From positions 3,731,001-3,795,000 of the forward strand of contig CP019636.1 in the NCBI GenBank assembly GCA_002163975.1: DNA of 64,000 nt. Direction: 5' to 3'. Position 1 is the first letter of the stretch; the number at the start of each line of letters is the position of its first letter. The DNA comes from Nostocales cyanobacterium HT-58-2. Its GTDB lineage: Bacteria > Cyanobacteriota > Cyanobacteriia > Cyanobacteriales > Nostocaceae. Both the position numbers and the translations under genes were made by a program. The notes under the pieces were generated by a model that was given only the letters and a program-made list of their open reading frames with translations, was not told the origin of the DNA and searched no databases. Below, piece by piece: positions 38,540-48,031 of this stretch.

Positions 38540-39434
38540 AAATTTTGTTTGATTGAATAAGAGCGAGAAGAATGAAAGCAAAGAGTGGCTATTATGTCTT
38601 ATTGAAAGGAAATGAGAGAATGGAAAGATAACATGAGCGAGCAAAGCAATTTATTAGTTATTGAAGGGAATTGTTGGTGATATACAGCAATATTATTTAG
38701 GTTGTGAGGGCTGCTTTTGAAATAAACCGCCAAGACATAAAAGACACAAAGGTAAGAAAGAGAAGTGTTCGTTCACAAACTATTTGGGATTGCTATATGA
38801 CATGGGTTTTTGACAGAAAGTTTTTTGAATTTTTAACTTAATGATAGCGGCTTGTTAAAGTAAACTACTTAACTTAAAATTTATTATTAAGTAGGTGGAC
38901 AAAATTACTTGTAGGATGGGTTAGGCGTAACCGTAACGCATCCATTGTTTGAGCAGCATAGATACTCAAAGGCTAACCCATCCTACATTTATTTACGTCG
39001 AGCTACTTAGTACTTTTAGTTATATTGTGGCAGCTGTCAAGATTGACAATACTATGGTGATTACGACTGAATAGGTAGAGATTTCTTTACTAAGAGTTTA
39101 AGTCTTCAACCCAAACCAGAAAAGCGCAACCACTGGGGAAATAAGCTATAAAGAGGGTTGAAGGCAAAAACAAAGTGAAAGAAATCCTCTCCAGGACAAA
39201 TGAGACTACCTTAGGATGATGGAGGGAGCGAACGAACCAAGAAATAGAAAAAGTAGCGTGCAAGTTTGTCTTCGCTAATTGTTATAACCCACAATTTGCC
39301 AGCATCGTACTACAAGCACTTTCAAGTTGGCTCTCTTTGGATTCAGTGCCAGGTAACGGAAACGTAGAAACCGCAATACTTCATGGGAAATGGCTTGTTT
39401 GCGAATCTTTACAATTCTGTGTAAGCCTTATATA
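38540..39434. other. Gene-poor stretch holding a MITE
   Basis: 895 bp without a recognised gene. The MITE at 38888-39009 is the only clear structure. The part 39100-39420 has short open frames on both strands without family character. Confidence 0.5.
38888..39009. repeat. MITE-like element with inner GTAGGATGGGTTA palindrome
   Basis: The ends TAAGTAGGTGGACAAAATTA and (reverse strand) TAAGTAGCTCGACGTAAATA form an imperfect terminal inverted repeat. Inside, GTAGGATGGGTTA (from 38911) pairs with TAACCCATCCTAC (to 38985). There is no coding capacity. This layout is common for miniature transposons in filamentous cyanobacteria. Confidence 0.65.
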
Positions 39435-40469
39435 TTATAGTTTACAAGTCTGGACGCGAGAGAAGAGACAGCTAGCCATCAAAAACATCCCCATCAAGAA
39501 TACACCATAGTTACTGCCCCCATCCTCCACATCATACTCAGTCCCCCGATCATATGTCCCCTCAATGCCAGATTTCTCCAACAACGGCATTGCAGGGAGA
39601 TGCCCATGGGGGGCATTGATGTTGAAGGTGAGGTCTTCGTAATACAACCATCTTTTCCACTTACCACCCCACCATCCCACACGAACGCCAAAGTATTCCA
39701 AGAGCTCGCGCCTGGTTGGGGAGTCTTTACCCACGCTTTCCCAAATACGCTTTTGCACACTCAAACCAAAGCGCCCGTCGCTGTACTTTACCCAAAGTTG
39801 GTCAATAGTGCGTAAGTCAGTACAGGGGAAATTGTTGATGGGGTCGAAATCCCACAGCGATTTTCCGCCAGTTGCCTTGAGCATGACAGCGAAAGTTTCC
39901 TGATCCGCTTCTTTCCACTCTCCTGCTGTTAGTAAATTTCGCAGCCGCCTGTAGTCTACACCGCGTTCAGAAAGGAGTAAATCAACGTGTAAATTTGAAT
40001 CCCTCGGCTTTCCTATTATGGCTCTAATTAGTTCCTTCTCTGGAGCTTTAGATGTACACCAATCTACCACCTGATAATCAAATAACCACGCATATGGTGT
40101 AGTTGAGTACTTATTCCGAATTTCTTTGAATGTTTGTTGGCAGCTAGGTAGTAGAACCAATCCTACACGAAGGGTAGTTTCTTGTTTAGACCAAAAGAAT
40201 TTTCTGTTTTGACGCCGAGATATTTCTTGCTCAATAAGGATTATTTCACGTTGTTGCCAATCTCCAAATCCTGACGAACCAAGAAATACAGCAACAGCAT
40301 TGATTTGAGGAATATTTTCTTTTATCTTTCTGTTCCAATCGTCAAACCCTATGATATCTTTCTCATCCATCCAGGTTGCAATACCTTTCTGGCGTAGCTG
40401 ATCCCTAATTTGTCTTACCTGTGGCTTGTCGTTACTATTGTGGCAAAGAAACACTTTATATTGAGACAT
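39435..40469 (-). CDS. TIR-GUN4 fusion protein
   Basis: About 344 aa from the second ATG (40467-40469), which has GAGGT 6 bp upstream; the first ATG is too close to it. Residues 1-150 are a TIR domain (YKVFLCHNSNDKPQVRQIRD, GIATWMDEKDI, then VAVFLGSSGFGDWQQREIIL with the Trp and Glu typical of TIR NADase active sites). Residues about 165-344 are a GUN4 domain (LRNLLTAGEWKEADQET, NNFPCTDLRTIDQLWVKYSD, GRFGLSVQKRIWESV, SRVQTCKL). GUN4 binds porphyrins and activates Mg-chelatase in chlorophyll synthesis. The fusion could couple tetrapyrrole level to a TIR effector. It follows 40493-40990 by 23 bp. Confidence 0.9.
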   Translation of the reverse strand: MSQYKVFLCHNSNDKPQVRQIRDQLRQKGIATWMDEKDIIGFDDWNRKIKENIPQINAVAVFLGSSGFGDWQQREIILIEQEISRRQNRKFFWSKQETTLRVGLVLLPSCQQTFKEIRNKYSTTPYAWLFDYQVVDWCTSKAPEKELIRAIIGKPRDSNLHVDLLLSERGVDYRRLRNLLTAGEWKEADQETFAVMLKATGGKSLWDFDPINNFPCTDLRTIDQLWVKYSDGRFGLSVQKRIWESVGKDSPTRRELLEYFGVRVGWWGGKWKRWLYYEDLTFNINAPHGHLPAMPLLEKSGIEGTYDRGTEYDVEDGGSNYGVFLMGMFLMASCLFSRVQTCKL

Positions 40470-40492
40470 CGTCATACCTCAGCTTTTTTCTA

Positions 40493-40990
40493 CTACTTGT
40501 CTACACCAGCAATAATTGCCAGCGCATTAGCATATTGTTCCAAATCCCTTCTCAACGCTTCCAACTCATCCCGCAATTTCCCTTCTTGCGACCAATTGCG
40601 CTCATGCTCTTTAGGACTCAGGTGAGGAGGACGCTGTGCTTCCCATGTCTGCAGCAGTGGATGCCATTTGGCAAGAAAAGGACGCAAACCATTATTCAGC
40701 ACGGCTATAGCAATGCCTCCAACTGACTCGCGGGATGCACCAACATCTGGTCCAGCTTGTTTGAGGACTTCCCGTGTTATGCCAAACAGGTTGTATAAAG
40801 ATGTCAGCGCCTCGCGCAACAGTCCTTCGTCAACTTCCAAAGGTTGAACAGCAATACGAGTCACAAGCTCAACATACAACGACCATGCAGCCCGACGCTC
40901 TGTTGGGTCGGCTTCCCATTCAGCGGAACCGATGCCAAAGGGAAGGCTGACTGAGACTTTTTTCAACTTGGCGGGGTCTATTTTAGGCAT
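40493..40990 (-). CDS. Conserved helical protein, partner of the TIR-GUN4 gene
   Basis: About 165 aa from ATG 40988-40990 (MPKIDPAKLKKVSVSLPFGI). A 25-codon extension is possible but its sequence looks random. The product is helical, with GSAEWEADPTERRAAWSLYV, ELVTRIAVQPLEVDEGLLRE, SLYNLFGITREVLK and HERNWSQEGKLRDELEALRR as memorable blocks. I have seen such proteins beside TIR-domain genes but do not know a functional name. The stop lies 23 bp before the TIR-GUN4 start and on the same strand, so the two are almost surely one operon. It might be an inhibitor, scaffold or sensor for the TIR protein. Confidence 0.75.
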   Translation of the reverse strand: MPKIDPAKLKKVSVSLPFGIGSAEWEADPTERRAAWSLYVELVTRIAVQPLEVDEGLLREALTSLYNLFGITREVLKQAGPDVGASRESVGGIAIAVLNNGLRPFLAKWHPLLQTWEAQRPPHLSPKEHERNWSQEGKLRDELEALRRDLEQYANALAIIAGVDK

Positions 40991-41415
40991 GAGTTTGTTG
41001 TCACTACTAGTTATCACTACTATAGAGTCGCAGCTTGTAGGTCTTAACAACCGTCTGCTTTGCATACTTGAGCAGTTCTAGGATATTCTGTCTAATAACT
41101 TAATAATTTCATAATTACATACAGCCTAGTAGGTGTGAATTCCGGGTGATACGCGCGTTGCATTCATACGTATTACCCCGCCTGCGACACCTTCCTTTTT
41201 ACTTTTGTTATTTCTTACTAAACTCTCTCTATTTTGTCGTCTATCTACCGAAATATTACTAAAGGGATATTTATAAACTAGCTAGGGATAGATAGCTCTT
41301 TCTTTAGAAAGACTAGATAATACCGTTGTTTGTAGTGACACATGATCTGGTGATCTGGAAAAGTCTATCATTCATGAGCCTGCAAACTTTAATCTCGTAA
41401 GTTTCTAATCATCCC
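40991..41415. other. Intergenic stretch between the TIR operon and the amylase gene
   Basis: A divergent promoter region. It holds an imperfect palindrome at 41131-41192. No promoter could be assigned with confidence. Confidence 0.5.
41131..41192. repeat. Imperfect palindrome, about 62 bp
   Basis: AGGTGTGAATTCCGGGTGAT (forward) pairs with AGGTGTCGCAGGCGGGGTAA (reverse strand) around a GCGCGTTGCATTCATACG loop. The ends are 6 bp exact and the inner arms match at most sites. Such structures in this phylum are usually dispersed repeats; the role is unknown. Confidence 0.5.
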
Positions 41416-43344
41416 ATGGTAAATACTCCTCCATCACTGTTTTCAGAAGAACAATATAAAGTAGAAGATGCAGAGGCAGAAGTCTCTGCGATTATAGAAA
41501 CACCACCATCAGAAACAGAAATTGACCTAGAGTTCCTTTACACTAGAGATATTGAATTTCGTCAGGAAACGATTTACTTTATTGTGGTAGACCGCTTCTA
41601 TGATGGAGATCCAGAAAACAGCGAAGGTTCCAACGCAGAGTTGTATGACCCAACAAGACAAGATTGGGGTAAATACTGGGGCGGTGATTTGCAAGGTGTC
41701 ATTGATAAGTTAGACTACCTCAAGAACATGGGAGTGACTGCAATTTGGTTAACTCCTCTGTTTGAACAAGTAGAAGACTTGTTTGTTGGCAATGCAGCGA
41801 TGCACGGCTATTGGACGAAGGACTTTAAGCGGATTAATCCTCGCTTCATTGCAACAGGAGAAGATCCTTCGTTAAACAAAACCCAGGAAACAAGAAATAC
41901 GACGTTTGATAAGTTAATTGCTGAACTGCACGATCGCAAAATGAAGCTGGTTCTAGATATTGTCTGCAACCACAGTTCACCTGATATTAGTGGTACTAAG
42001 GGTGAGCTGTACGACGATGGAGTCAAAATTGCTGACTTCAACGATGACGAACAACACTGGTATCACCATTATGGCGAAGTGCAAGATTGGGAAGACGAAT
42101 GGCAAGTGCAAAACTGTGAACTCTCCGGTTTGGCAACTTTTAACGAAAACAATATTGAATATCGCAACTATATTAAATCGGCAATGAAGCAATGGCTAGA
42201 CCGAGGTGTAGATGCATTGCGGGTGGACACTGTCAAACATATGCCCATCTGGTTTTGGCAAGAATTCACGGGTGATATGTACAATCACAAGCCGGATGTG
42301 TTTATTTTTGGTGAATGGATTTTCAGCCATCCCTATGATGACCGGTCTGTAGAATTTGCCAATAACTCTGGCATGACAATTTTAGACTTTGGACTGTGTG
42401 TCGCAATTAGGGAAGCTTTAGCACAAGGTGCAGAAGGCGGGTTTTATCTTATTCAAGACGTTTTTGACCAGGATCATCGCTACAACGGGGCGACGGAATT
42501 AATTACCTTCATTGACAACCACGATATGCCTCGTTTTCAGTCGCTCAACCCTAGTCCAGCGTTGCTGATGTTGGCAGTTGTGCTGATTATGACTTCTCGT
42601 GGTATTCCTTGTATCTACTATGGCACAGAACAATATCTTCATGACGATACCAATGGAGGTAACGACCCATACAACCGCCCAATGATGGAAAATTGGGACA
42701 CAGATACAGAAATTTATCGTTACATTAGGCTACTTTCTGGCTTACGGCGACTGAATCCAGCCGTGTCGATGGGTAGCCAATGGCAAAAATATATTACACC
42801 AGATGTTTACTGTTACATACGTCGCTATCGTGATTCACTATGCTTTGTTGCACTCAATAGGGGCGAAGCAGTCACCATACCAGAAGTCGAAACAGAACTA
42901 CCTGATGGCGAACACACCTGTGTGATGACTCGCAATAAGTATGAAGTGAAGGATGGTAAAATTTATGACTTACAACTTGAAGAGCAAGGAGTCATCGTAT
43001 TAAGCCGTGTTGGAGAACGGGTGAAAGGGCAAACGATTGTGCGAGCCCAACTCAATGGTGTACAGACTCAACCAGGTGAAATCATCGTTGTGATTGGAGA
43101 CTGTCCGGAACTGGGCAATTGGGATATAGGTAAGGCATACCCTCTGGAGTATATTAACACGAATACATGGTTTGCTGAAATTCCCTTTAATGAAAGTGCT
43201 GGTAAACTGATTAGTTATAAATACGCCATGTTGCGAGAAGGGCGATCGCCCCTGCGGGAAAATTTGGTCAATCGTCGCTGGGTCATTGCAAAAGAGGGTA
43301 CCGTCAAATGGCGTGATACCTGGGCTTCTGGACGCGAATCGTAA
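41416..43344 (+). CDS. GH13 alpha-amylase/CGTase-like enzyme with C-terminal starch-binding domain
   Basis: A 642-aa protein. Residues about 50-450 are a GH13 barrel with the four conserved regions: VLDIVCNHS, GVDALRVDTVKH (nucleophile Asp), FIFGEWIF (acid/base Glu) and FIDNHDMPRF. The domain order and the phrases ETIYFIVVDRFYDGDPEN and YWGGDLQGVIDKLDYLK resemble cyclomaltodextrin glucanotransferase and related amylases. Residues about 540-640 are a CBM20-type starch-binding domain (VRAQLNGVQTQPGEIIVVIG, DCPELGNWDIGKAYPL). There is no signal peptide, so it probably acts on intracellular alpha-glucan. Confidence 0.92.
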   Translation: MVNTPPSLFSEEQYKVEDAEAEVSAIIETPPSETEIDLEFLYTRDIEFRQETIYFIVVDRFYDGDPENSEGSNAELYDPTRQDWGKYWGGDLQGVIDKLDYLKNMGVTAIWLTPLFEQVEDLFVGNAAMHGYWTKDFKRINPRFIATGEDPSLNKTQETRNTTFDKLIAELHDRKMKLVLDIVCNHSSPDISGTKGELYDDGVKIADFNDDEQHWYHHYGEVQDWEDEWQVQNCELSGLATFNENNIEYRNYIKSAMKQWLDRGVDALRVDTVKHMPIWFWQEFTGDMYNHKPDVFIFGEWIFSHPYDDRSVEFANNSGMTILDFGLCVAIREALAQGAEGGFYLIQDVFDQDHRYNGATELITFIDNHDMPRFQSLNPSPALLMLAVVLIMTSRGIPCIYYGTEQYLHDDTNGGNDPYNRPMMENWDTDTEIYRYIRLLSGLRRLNPAVSMGSQWQKYITPDVYCYIRRYRDSLCFVALNRGEAVTIPEVETELPDGEHTCVMTRNKYEVKDGKIYDLQLEEQGVIVLSRVGERVKGQTIVRAQLNGVQTQPGEIIVVIGDCPELGNWDIGKAYPLEYINTNTWFAEIPFNESAGKLISYKYAMLREGRSPLRENLVNRRWVIAKEGTVKWRDTWASGRES

Positions 43345-43533
43345 TGAGCGTGGCGAGTTCTGATTTTGAGTTTTCTACAAAACAGGTTTAATGCAAGGTA
43401 ATTATCAGGCGATGGATCTCGCCACAACTGCCTTCTTGTATTTACGTACTAACGCTTAATCAAAAGGTTAATGGCTCCTACTCTTCCAATTTGCTACGGA
43501 AGGGTAGAGTTTTTAGCGTTATTTTGAAGCTGC

Positions 43534-44022
43534 GTGATGTTAGAAAACTTTCTCTTAATCTTGCTCATCGGCTTTTTCCTGGGACAGATCGCCCGACGCC
43601 TGAAAGCCCCTGCACTAGTGAGAATGGTTTTGGTTGGAATTATAATGGGACCTCAAGTTGCTGACTTCATCAGTTCTGATGTACTGGCAGCGTCTGTCTC
43701 TTTGCGAATGATCGCTGTGATGGTAATTTTGATGAAGGCAGGGTTATGTTTAGACTGGGAACAACTGGTACAACAAGGAACGGTAGCACTGCGATTTAGG
43801 TTTCTACCTGCGGCGTGCAAAGCTGTAGTCATTGCCTTAGCTGGTATCTGGATTTTAAAGTTTGACTTTCCCGCAGAGCTATTACTCGGTTGCATTATTG
43901 GGGCGGAGTCGCCTGCGGTGATTATACCGGAGATGCTGCGACTAAAAAGCCTGGGTTGGGGAGTGACTAAACGTTTGAGTTTGAGAGTGAGAAGAGACGC
44001 GATCGTCAATATACAATTTTGA
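43534..44022 (+). pseudogene. Truncated cation:proton antiporter (N-terminal third)
   Basis: The 162-aa frame begins like a CPA-family sodium/proton exchanger: LLILLIGFFLGQIARRLKAP, LVGIIMGPQVADF and AVMVILMKAGLCLDW, then the GCIIGAESPAVIIPEML motif of the transport core. Real family members have about 400 residues and ten or more helices. Here the frame leaves the family after GWGVTKRLS and ends RRDAIVNIQF. The rest is not found downstream, so the gene was cut by deletion and is probably not functional. Confidence 0.75.
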
Positions 44023-44364
44023 TATACAAGACTATATTATAGTACAAATATTCTATATACTAAAGGTTAAATAAGCTCTCAGAGTGTTTGCATGAGTTCA
44101 ACTTGAGCAGAACATAATAGTAGATTATCAAATCTTGAAGATTGGTAGCGTAGTTTTTTTGAAGTATGCGACCATGATCTGAAAGTGATAGTGATTTACA
44201 GCCAGGGATATGTTAAACTAGCAAGCTCACTTTTCCATGTTTTATAGTGTTTTAAGTAATGACAGCAAGCGGAGGTTAGATTTTGACTTTTCGTATCAAT
44301 TTTGTAGGTAGATAAACAAATTGGCTTGGCTAGTAAATGAACTTAGTCGAGGTGAGTAGGGCAT
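44023..44364. other. Intergenic stretch upstream of the ABC-3C operon
   Basis: 342 AT-rich bp without a recognised gene or repeat. It must hold the promoter of the ABC-3C operon, but no clear -35/-10 pair stands out. Confidence 0.4.
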
Positions 44365-45552
44365 ATGAGTACAGGGTTTTCAGCAGGTTCACAGGCGCTT
44401 GGGTATCTTTTCCAAGCACGCTATGCCCTGTATTTAGTTTTAACTAATAAAGAAGAGCTAGAACTTGCAGTCGAGAGTTTAGACGATATTACATTTTTTG
44501 AGAATGAAAATAATCCAACAGAATTGTTGCAGTTGAAGCATCATACAACTCAAGCTTCCTTAACAGACAGTAGTAGCGACCTTTGGAAAACAATTCGTGT
44601 CTGGAGTACTCAACTGCAAGAAAACAAAATTTCTTTACCTGATACCTTGCTAACTCTAGTCACCACTGCTGAGGCTCCTGCAAATTCTGCTGCATTTTTA
44701 TTGCGTCCTGTTAAAGCTAGAGACTCTAAACGTGCTTGCGAAATACTTCTTCAGGTCGCCAATAAATCTGAAAACAAAAATCTCACTAAATCATTTGAAG
44801 CGTTTAAAGCTTTAAATCCTACACAACAACAACAGCTAATTGATTCTATTCAAATTATTGATAGTTCCCTAGATATTATTGACATAACTCCAAAAATTAA
44901 AGAAAAGTTGATAGCAGTCAGAAGAGAACATCGAGATGCTGTTTATGAAAGATTAGAAGGCTGGTGGTTCGCGAAAGTCGTCAAGCACCTTCGTGATAAT
45001 TCTGTTAACTTTATATCAGGTTTTGAAGTACGCGATAAAATTTGTGAAATTAACGACCAATTTAAACCAGATGCTTTGCCTATTGACTTTTTCGATTTAG
45101 AGATTCCCGAACAACCGGAAATTTCACAAGATAATAGACGTTTTGTTGCTCAGCTAAAGGAAATCGCTGTTCAAAATAAGCGAATTGAAAAAGCCATATT
45201 AGATTATTACAGAGCATTTGAACAGCGTTCTCGATGGGCACGCGAAGAACTACTATTTGGAGGTGAAATCGAACAATATGAGAAAAGGTTAATAGATGAA
45301 TGGGAGCGTTATATGCTTGCGCTTCAAGATGAGATGTCAGACAGCGATGAAAGTGAGGTTGAATTAAAAAAATTAGGTAGAAAGGTATTTAATTGGATGG
45401 AGCAAGAGGCGGATATTCGTATTCGTTCTCAAGTTACAGAACCATACGTCATGCGTGGAAGCTACCATATGTTAGCCGACCAAAACCTACCCCGTGTACA
45501 CTGGCATCCAAAATTTGTAGAGAGACTAAGCCAGTTATTAGCGACAACGTAG
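44365..45552 (+). CDS. ABC three-component (ABC-3C) system effector, predicted nuclease N-terminus
   Basis: A 395-aa protein. The N-terminal ~110 residues (SAGSQALGYLFQARYALYLV, then ELAVESLDDITFFENENNPT and ELLQLKHHT) have the feel of a DUF4297/PD-(D/E)xK nuclease: an acidic DD followed by a strand ending Q-x-K. The rest is helical with a conserved C-terminal part (EGWWFAKVVKHLRD, RWAREELLFGGEIEQYEKRL, YHMLADQNLPRVHWHPKF). That C-terminal part is shared by ABC-3C effectors and probably docks on the partner subunits. It is the first gene of a three-gene operon; its stop overlaps the ribosome binding site of the next gene (TAGGAG). Nuclease activity is inferred. Confidence 0.8.
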   Translation: MSTGFSAGSQALGYLFQARYALYLVLTNKEELELAVESLDDITFFENENNPTELLQLKHHTTQASLTDSSSDLWKTIRVWSTQLQENKISLPDTLLTLVTTAEAPANSAAFLLRPVKARDSKRACEILLQVANKSENKNLTKSFEAFKALNPTQQQQLIDSIQIIDSSLDIIDITPKIKEKLIAVRREHRDAVYERLEGWWFAKVVKHLRDNSVNFISGFEVRDKICEINDQFKPDALPIDFFDLEIPEQPEISQDNRRFVAQLKEIAVQNKRIEKAILDYYRAFEQRSRWAREELLFGGEIEQYEKRLIDEWERYMLALQDEMSDSDESEVELKKLGRKVFNWMEQEADIRIRSQVTEPYVMRGSYHMLADQNLPRVHWHPKFVERLSQLLATT

Positions 45553-45563
45553 GAGAGAAGCTT

Positions 45564-46064
45564 GTGCGGTCTTGGCAAGAACGTCCAGTTGAATATGCCA
45601 ACCTTTTTAATCCTGCTTTTTGCTCGATTCTGCTTCAAAATGCTATCAAGGGCTATCAGAAAGAAAAGAAGCAGGGTATGCCATATTCTCTTATTTTCCT
45701 TATTCTACCACTTGTTCTTCATAATTCAACGAGAAACGCCTTACCGAAAAAAATAGTAACGAAGTTACATATTTGGCTACAACGACAACCTGAAGTTCGC
45801 GTTGGATTTGGCGATCGCACAAGTAACTTAGTCCCATATACCAAAGAAGCTTTAGCTTTTGGAATGCAAACTGGTATCATTAACGTCTGTGACGATGGAA
45901 AATTTACTTGGGTAAAAGGTAAGTTAAAACCTATTTCGGCGGTATCATGGTCTAGCGATACGGAACCAGCTATCTGTTGCAAGAAAGCTGAATTTGTTGG
46001 ACGTTGGCTTGCTCAAGCAGGAGAAGTATCAACAATTTATACTATGTGGGGCATTTGTCCGTAA
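45564..46064 (+). CDS. ABC-3C middle component
   Basis: About 166 aa from GTG 45564, with AGGAG 9 bp upstream. The frame extends further 5' but overlaps the effector, so this start is preferred. The pattern ERPVEYANLFNPAFCSILLQ, then GMPYSLIFLILPLVLH and VGRWLAQAGEVSTIYTMWGI is the middle component of ABC-3C systems, a wHTH-like adaptor between effector and ATPase. It lies 11 bp after the effector and 11 bp before the ATPase, the standard order of these systems. Confidence 0.85.
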   Translation: MRSWQERPVEYANLFNPAFCSILLQNAIKGYQKEKKQGMPYSLIFLILPLVLHNSTRNALPKKIVTKLHIWLQRQPEVRVGFGDRTSNLVPYTKEALAFGMQTGIINVCDDGKFTWVKGKLKPISAVSWSSDTEPAICCKKAEFVGRWLAQAGEVSTIYTMWGICP

Positions 46065-46075
46065 AGCTACTCTGT

Positions 46076-48031
46076 ATGCAAATCAAGTCTATAACTCTCT
46101 ACAATTCTGCCGGGGATAAGCGAACCATAAATTTTAAACTAGGACAAGTTAATATAATTACTGGTGAGTCAAGCAGAGGGAAATCTGCACTCTTGGAGAT
46201 AGTGGATTACTGTCTTGGTCGGACAAAATTTCGCGTTCCTGATGGTGTTATACAAGATAAAGTTGCTTGGTATGCAGTTCTTTTTCAAATAAATAGTTTG
46301 CAGGTTTTGATTGCAAAACCGAAACCGTGGGCAAATAGCACTTCACAAAATCAAGTTTATTACGATTTTGGTAATAATATTACCATCCCTGAACTGTCCC
46401 AATTAGAACCAAATTCCAATGATGAAGCAATAATAAGTTTTCTATCAAACTTAATTGGAATTTCTCCTAACGAAACTCTTGCAGAAGAAGGAGCATCAAG
46501 AAGACAATTTGAAGCAAGTATAAGACAAGCAGTTTTTTATATTTTCCAAAAACAGGGTACGGTTGCAAATCAGGATATTTTATTTCATCGTCAACAAGAG
46601 CCGTTTATCCCACAAAGAATAAAAGATACAATTCCATATTTTCTAGGTGCGATTCAAGAAGATAGACTCAAATTGCAAAAAGAACTGCGTCAAGCTCGTC
46701 AGAAATTAGCACAAGCTCAAAGTAGCCTTAAAGAAGCAGAGTCAATAACAAAACAAAGATTTATTATAGGTCAAAATCTTCTGATTGAGGCTCAACAAGT
46801 AGGTTTAATTGATTCTAATTTTATCGCTGAAGATACAACTGATATTTTTGAAGCACTACGGTCTACTTTAGTGTGGAAAGCAATTGAAATTATTATTACT
46901 GGAAATGATAAATTTCCAGAATTACAGACCGAGGTTGAAGAAATTCGCCGAGAGTTCAAACAAATACATGAGAAAATAGTTTCTGCCGAAACTTTTTTAA
47001 AAAAAGAAACAGGATTTTCTAAAGAAGCTAATCAACAGTTATTGAGACTAGAATCTATAAATTTGTTTAAAGCTGATAATAATTATCCAAATCAGTGTCC
47101 TCTCTGTAACTCTATGTTGCCAGAGTATATTCCCAGTCTATCTGCAATGAGAGAATCTTTGGCTAATTTACAACATAGTCTTAAAAATGTAGAGGTTAGC
47201 CAGCCAAGACTACTTGAATATATTCAACAGCTTAAAGAAGAACGTGAAGCAATAAGACAACAGATTCAAGAAAAAGAACTAGCGATTAAAGCTGTGATAG
47301 ATGAGCAAGAAGTAGCTCAAAAAATTCGTGATACTAACGCTCATATTGCTCGCATAGTAGGTCGTATCAGCTTATATCTTGAAACAGTTGAATTAACAGA
47401 TGAAAATTCTCAAATACGTTTAGAAATTGAGAGATTAAAGAAACTAATTGCTAGTTATGAGCAGCGACTAGATATCAGTGAAATCAAAGCAAATCTAGAT
47501 TCTATCCTAAATCGACTTGGGCAGCAGATGACTGAATGGGCTAAACTGCTACAACTTGAACACAGTGATTCTCCCTACCGATTAGATTTAGATAAATTAA
47601 CTGTAGTTGCAGACAGACCTGAACGACCAATTCCCATGGATCGAATGGGCAGTGGTAAAAACTGGCTTGGTTGTCACTTAATTGCACTTCTTGCTTTACA
47701 CAAACATTTTGTTGAACGTGATCGCCCAGTTCCACACTTTTTGATTTTGGATCAACCTACCCAAATTTACTTTCCGTCAGAAGAAGCATATCTTAAGTTA
47801 CAAGGAACGCCATTAGAAGAAATTATGAGTGCTAATGCGGATAAGGCAGCAGTAGAGCGAATGTTTAACTTTTTATTTGATGTATGTGAACAACTATCTC
47901 CTAATTTTCAAATAATTGTTACGGAACACGCAAATCTTGGCAATAATGAGAGGTTTCAAAATGCTTTAGTGGAGGAACCGTGGACTGATGGCAGGGCTTT
48001 AGTACCTGAAAGTTGGATAATTAGAATTTGA
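46076..48031 (+). CDS. ABC-3C SMC-like ATPase with DUF3732 domain
   Basis: About 651 aa from ATG 46076 (MQIKSITLYNSAGDKRTINF). Walker A is at about residues 30-45 (ITGESSRGKSALLEIVDYC). Two coiled-coil arms cover about 200-350 and 380-480 and flank a zinc-hook CPLCNSMLP. The C-terminal DUF3732 half holds RMGSGKNWLGCHLIALLALH and Walker B HFLILDQPTQIYFPSE. This is the Rad50/SMC-like ATPase of ABC-3C conflict systems, thought to sense nucleoprotein structures of invaders and license the effector. All catalytic motifs look intact. Confidence 0.88.
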   Translation: MQIKSITLYNSAGDKRTINFKLGQVNIITGESSRGKSALLEIVDYCLGRTKFRVPDGVIQDKVAWYAVLFQINSLQVLIAKPKPWANSTSQNQVYYDFGNNITIPELSQLEPNSNDEAIISFLSNLIGISPNETLAEEGASRRQFEASIRQAVFYIFQKQGTVANQDILFHRQQEPFIPQRIKDTIPYFLGAIQEDRLKLQKELRQARQKLAQAQSSLKEAESITKQRFIIGQNLLIEAQQVGLIDSNFIAEDTTDIFEALRSTLVWKAIEIIITGNDKFPELQTEVEEIRREFKQIHEKIVSAETFLKKETGFSKEANQQLLRLESINLFKADNNYPNQCPLCNSMLPEYIPSLSAMRESLANLQHSLKNVEVSQPRLLEYIQQLKEEREAIRQQIQEKELAIKAVIDEQEVAQKIRDTNAHIARIVGRISLYLETVELTDENSQIRLEIERLKKLIASYEQRLDISEIKANLDSILNRLGQQMTEWAKLLQLEHSDSPYRLDLDKLTVVADRPERPIPMDRMGSGKNWLGCHLIALLALHKHFVERDRPVPHFLILDQPTQIYFPSEEAYLKLQGTPLEEIMSANADKAAVERMFNFLFDVCEQLSPNFQIIVTEHANLGNNERFQNALVEEPWTDGRALVPESWIIRI

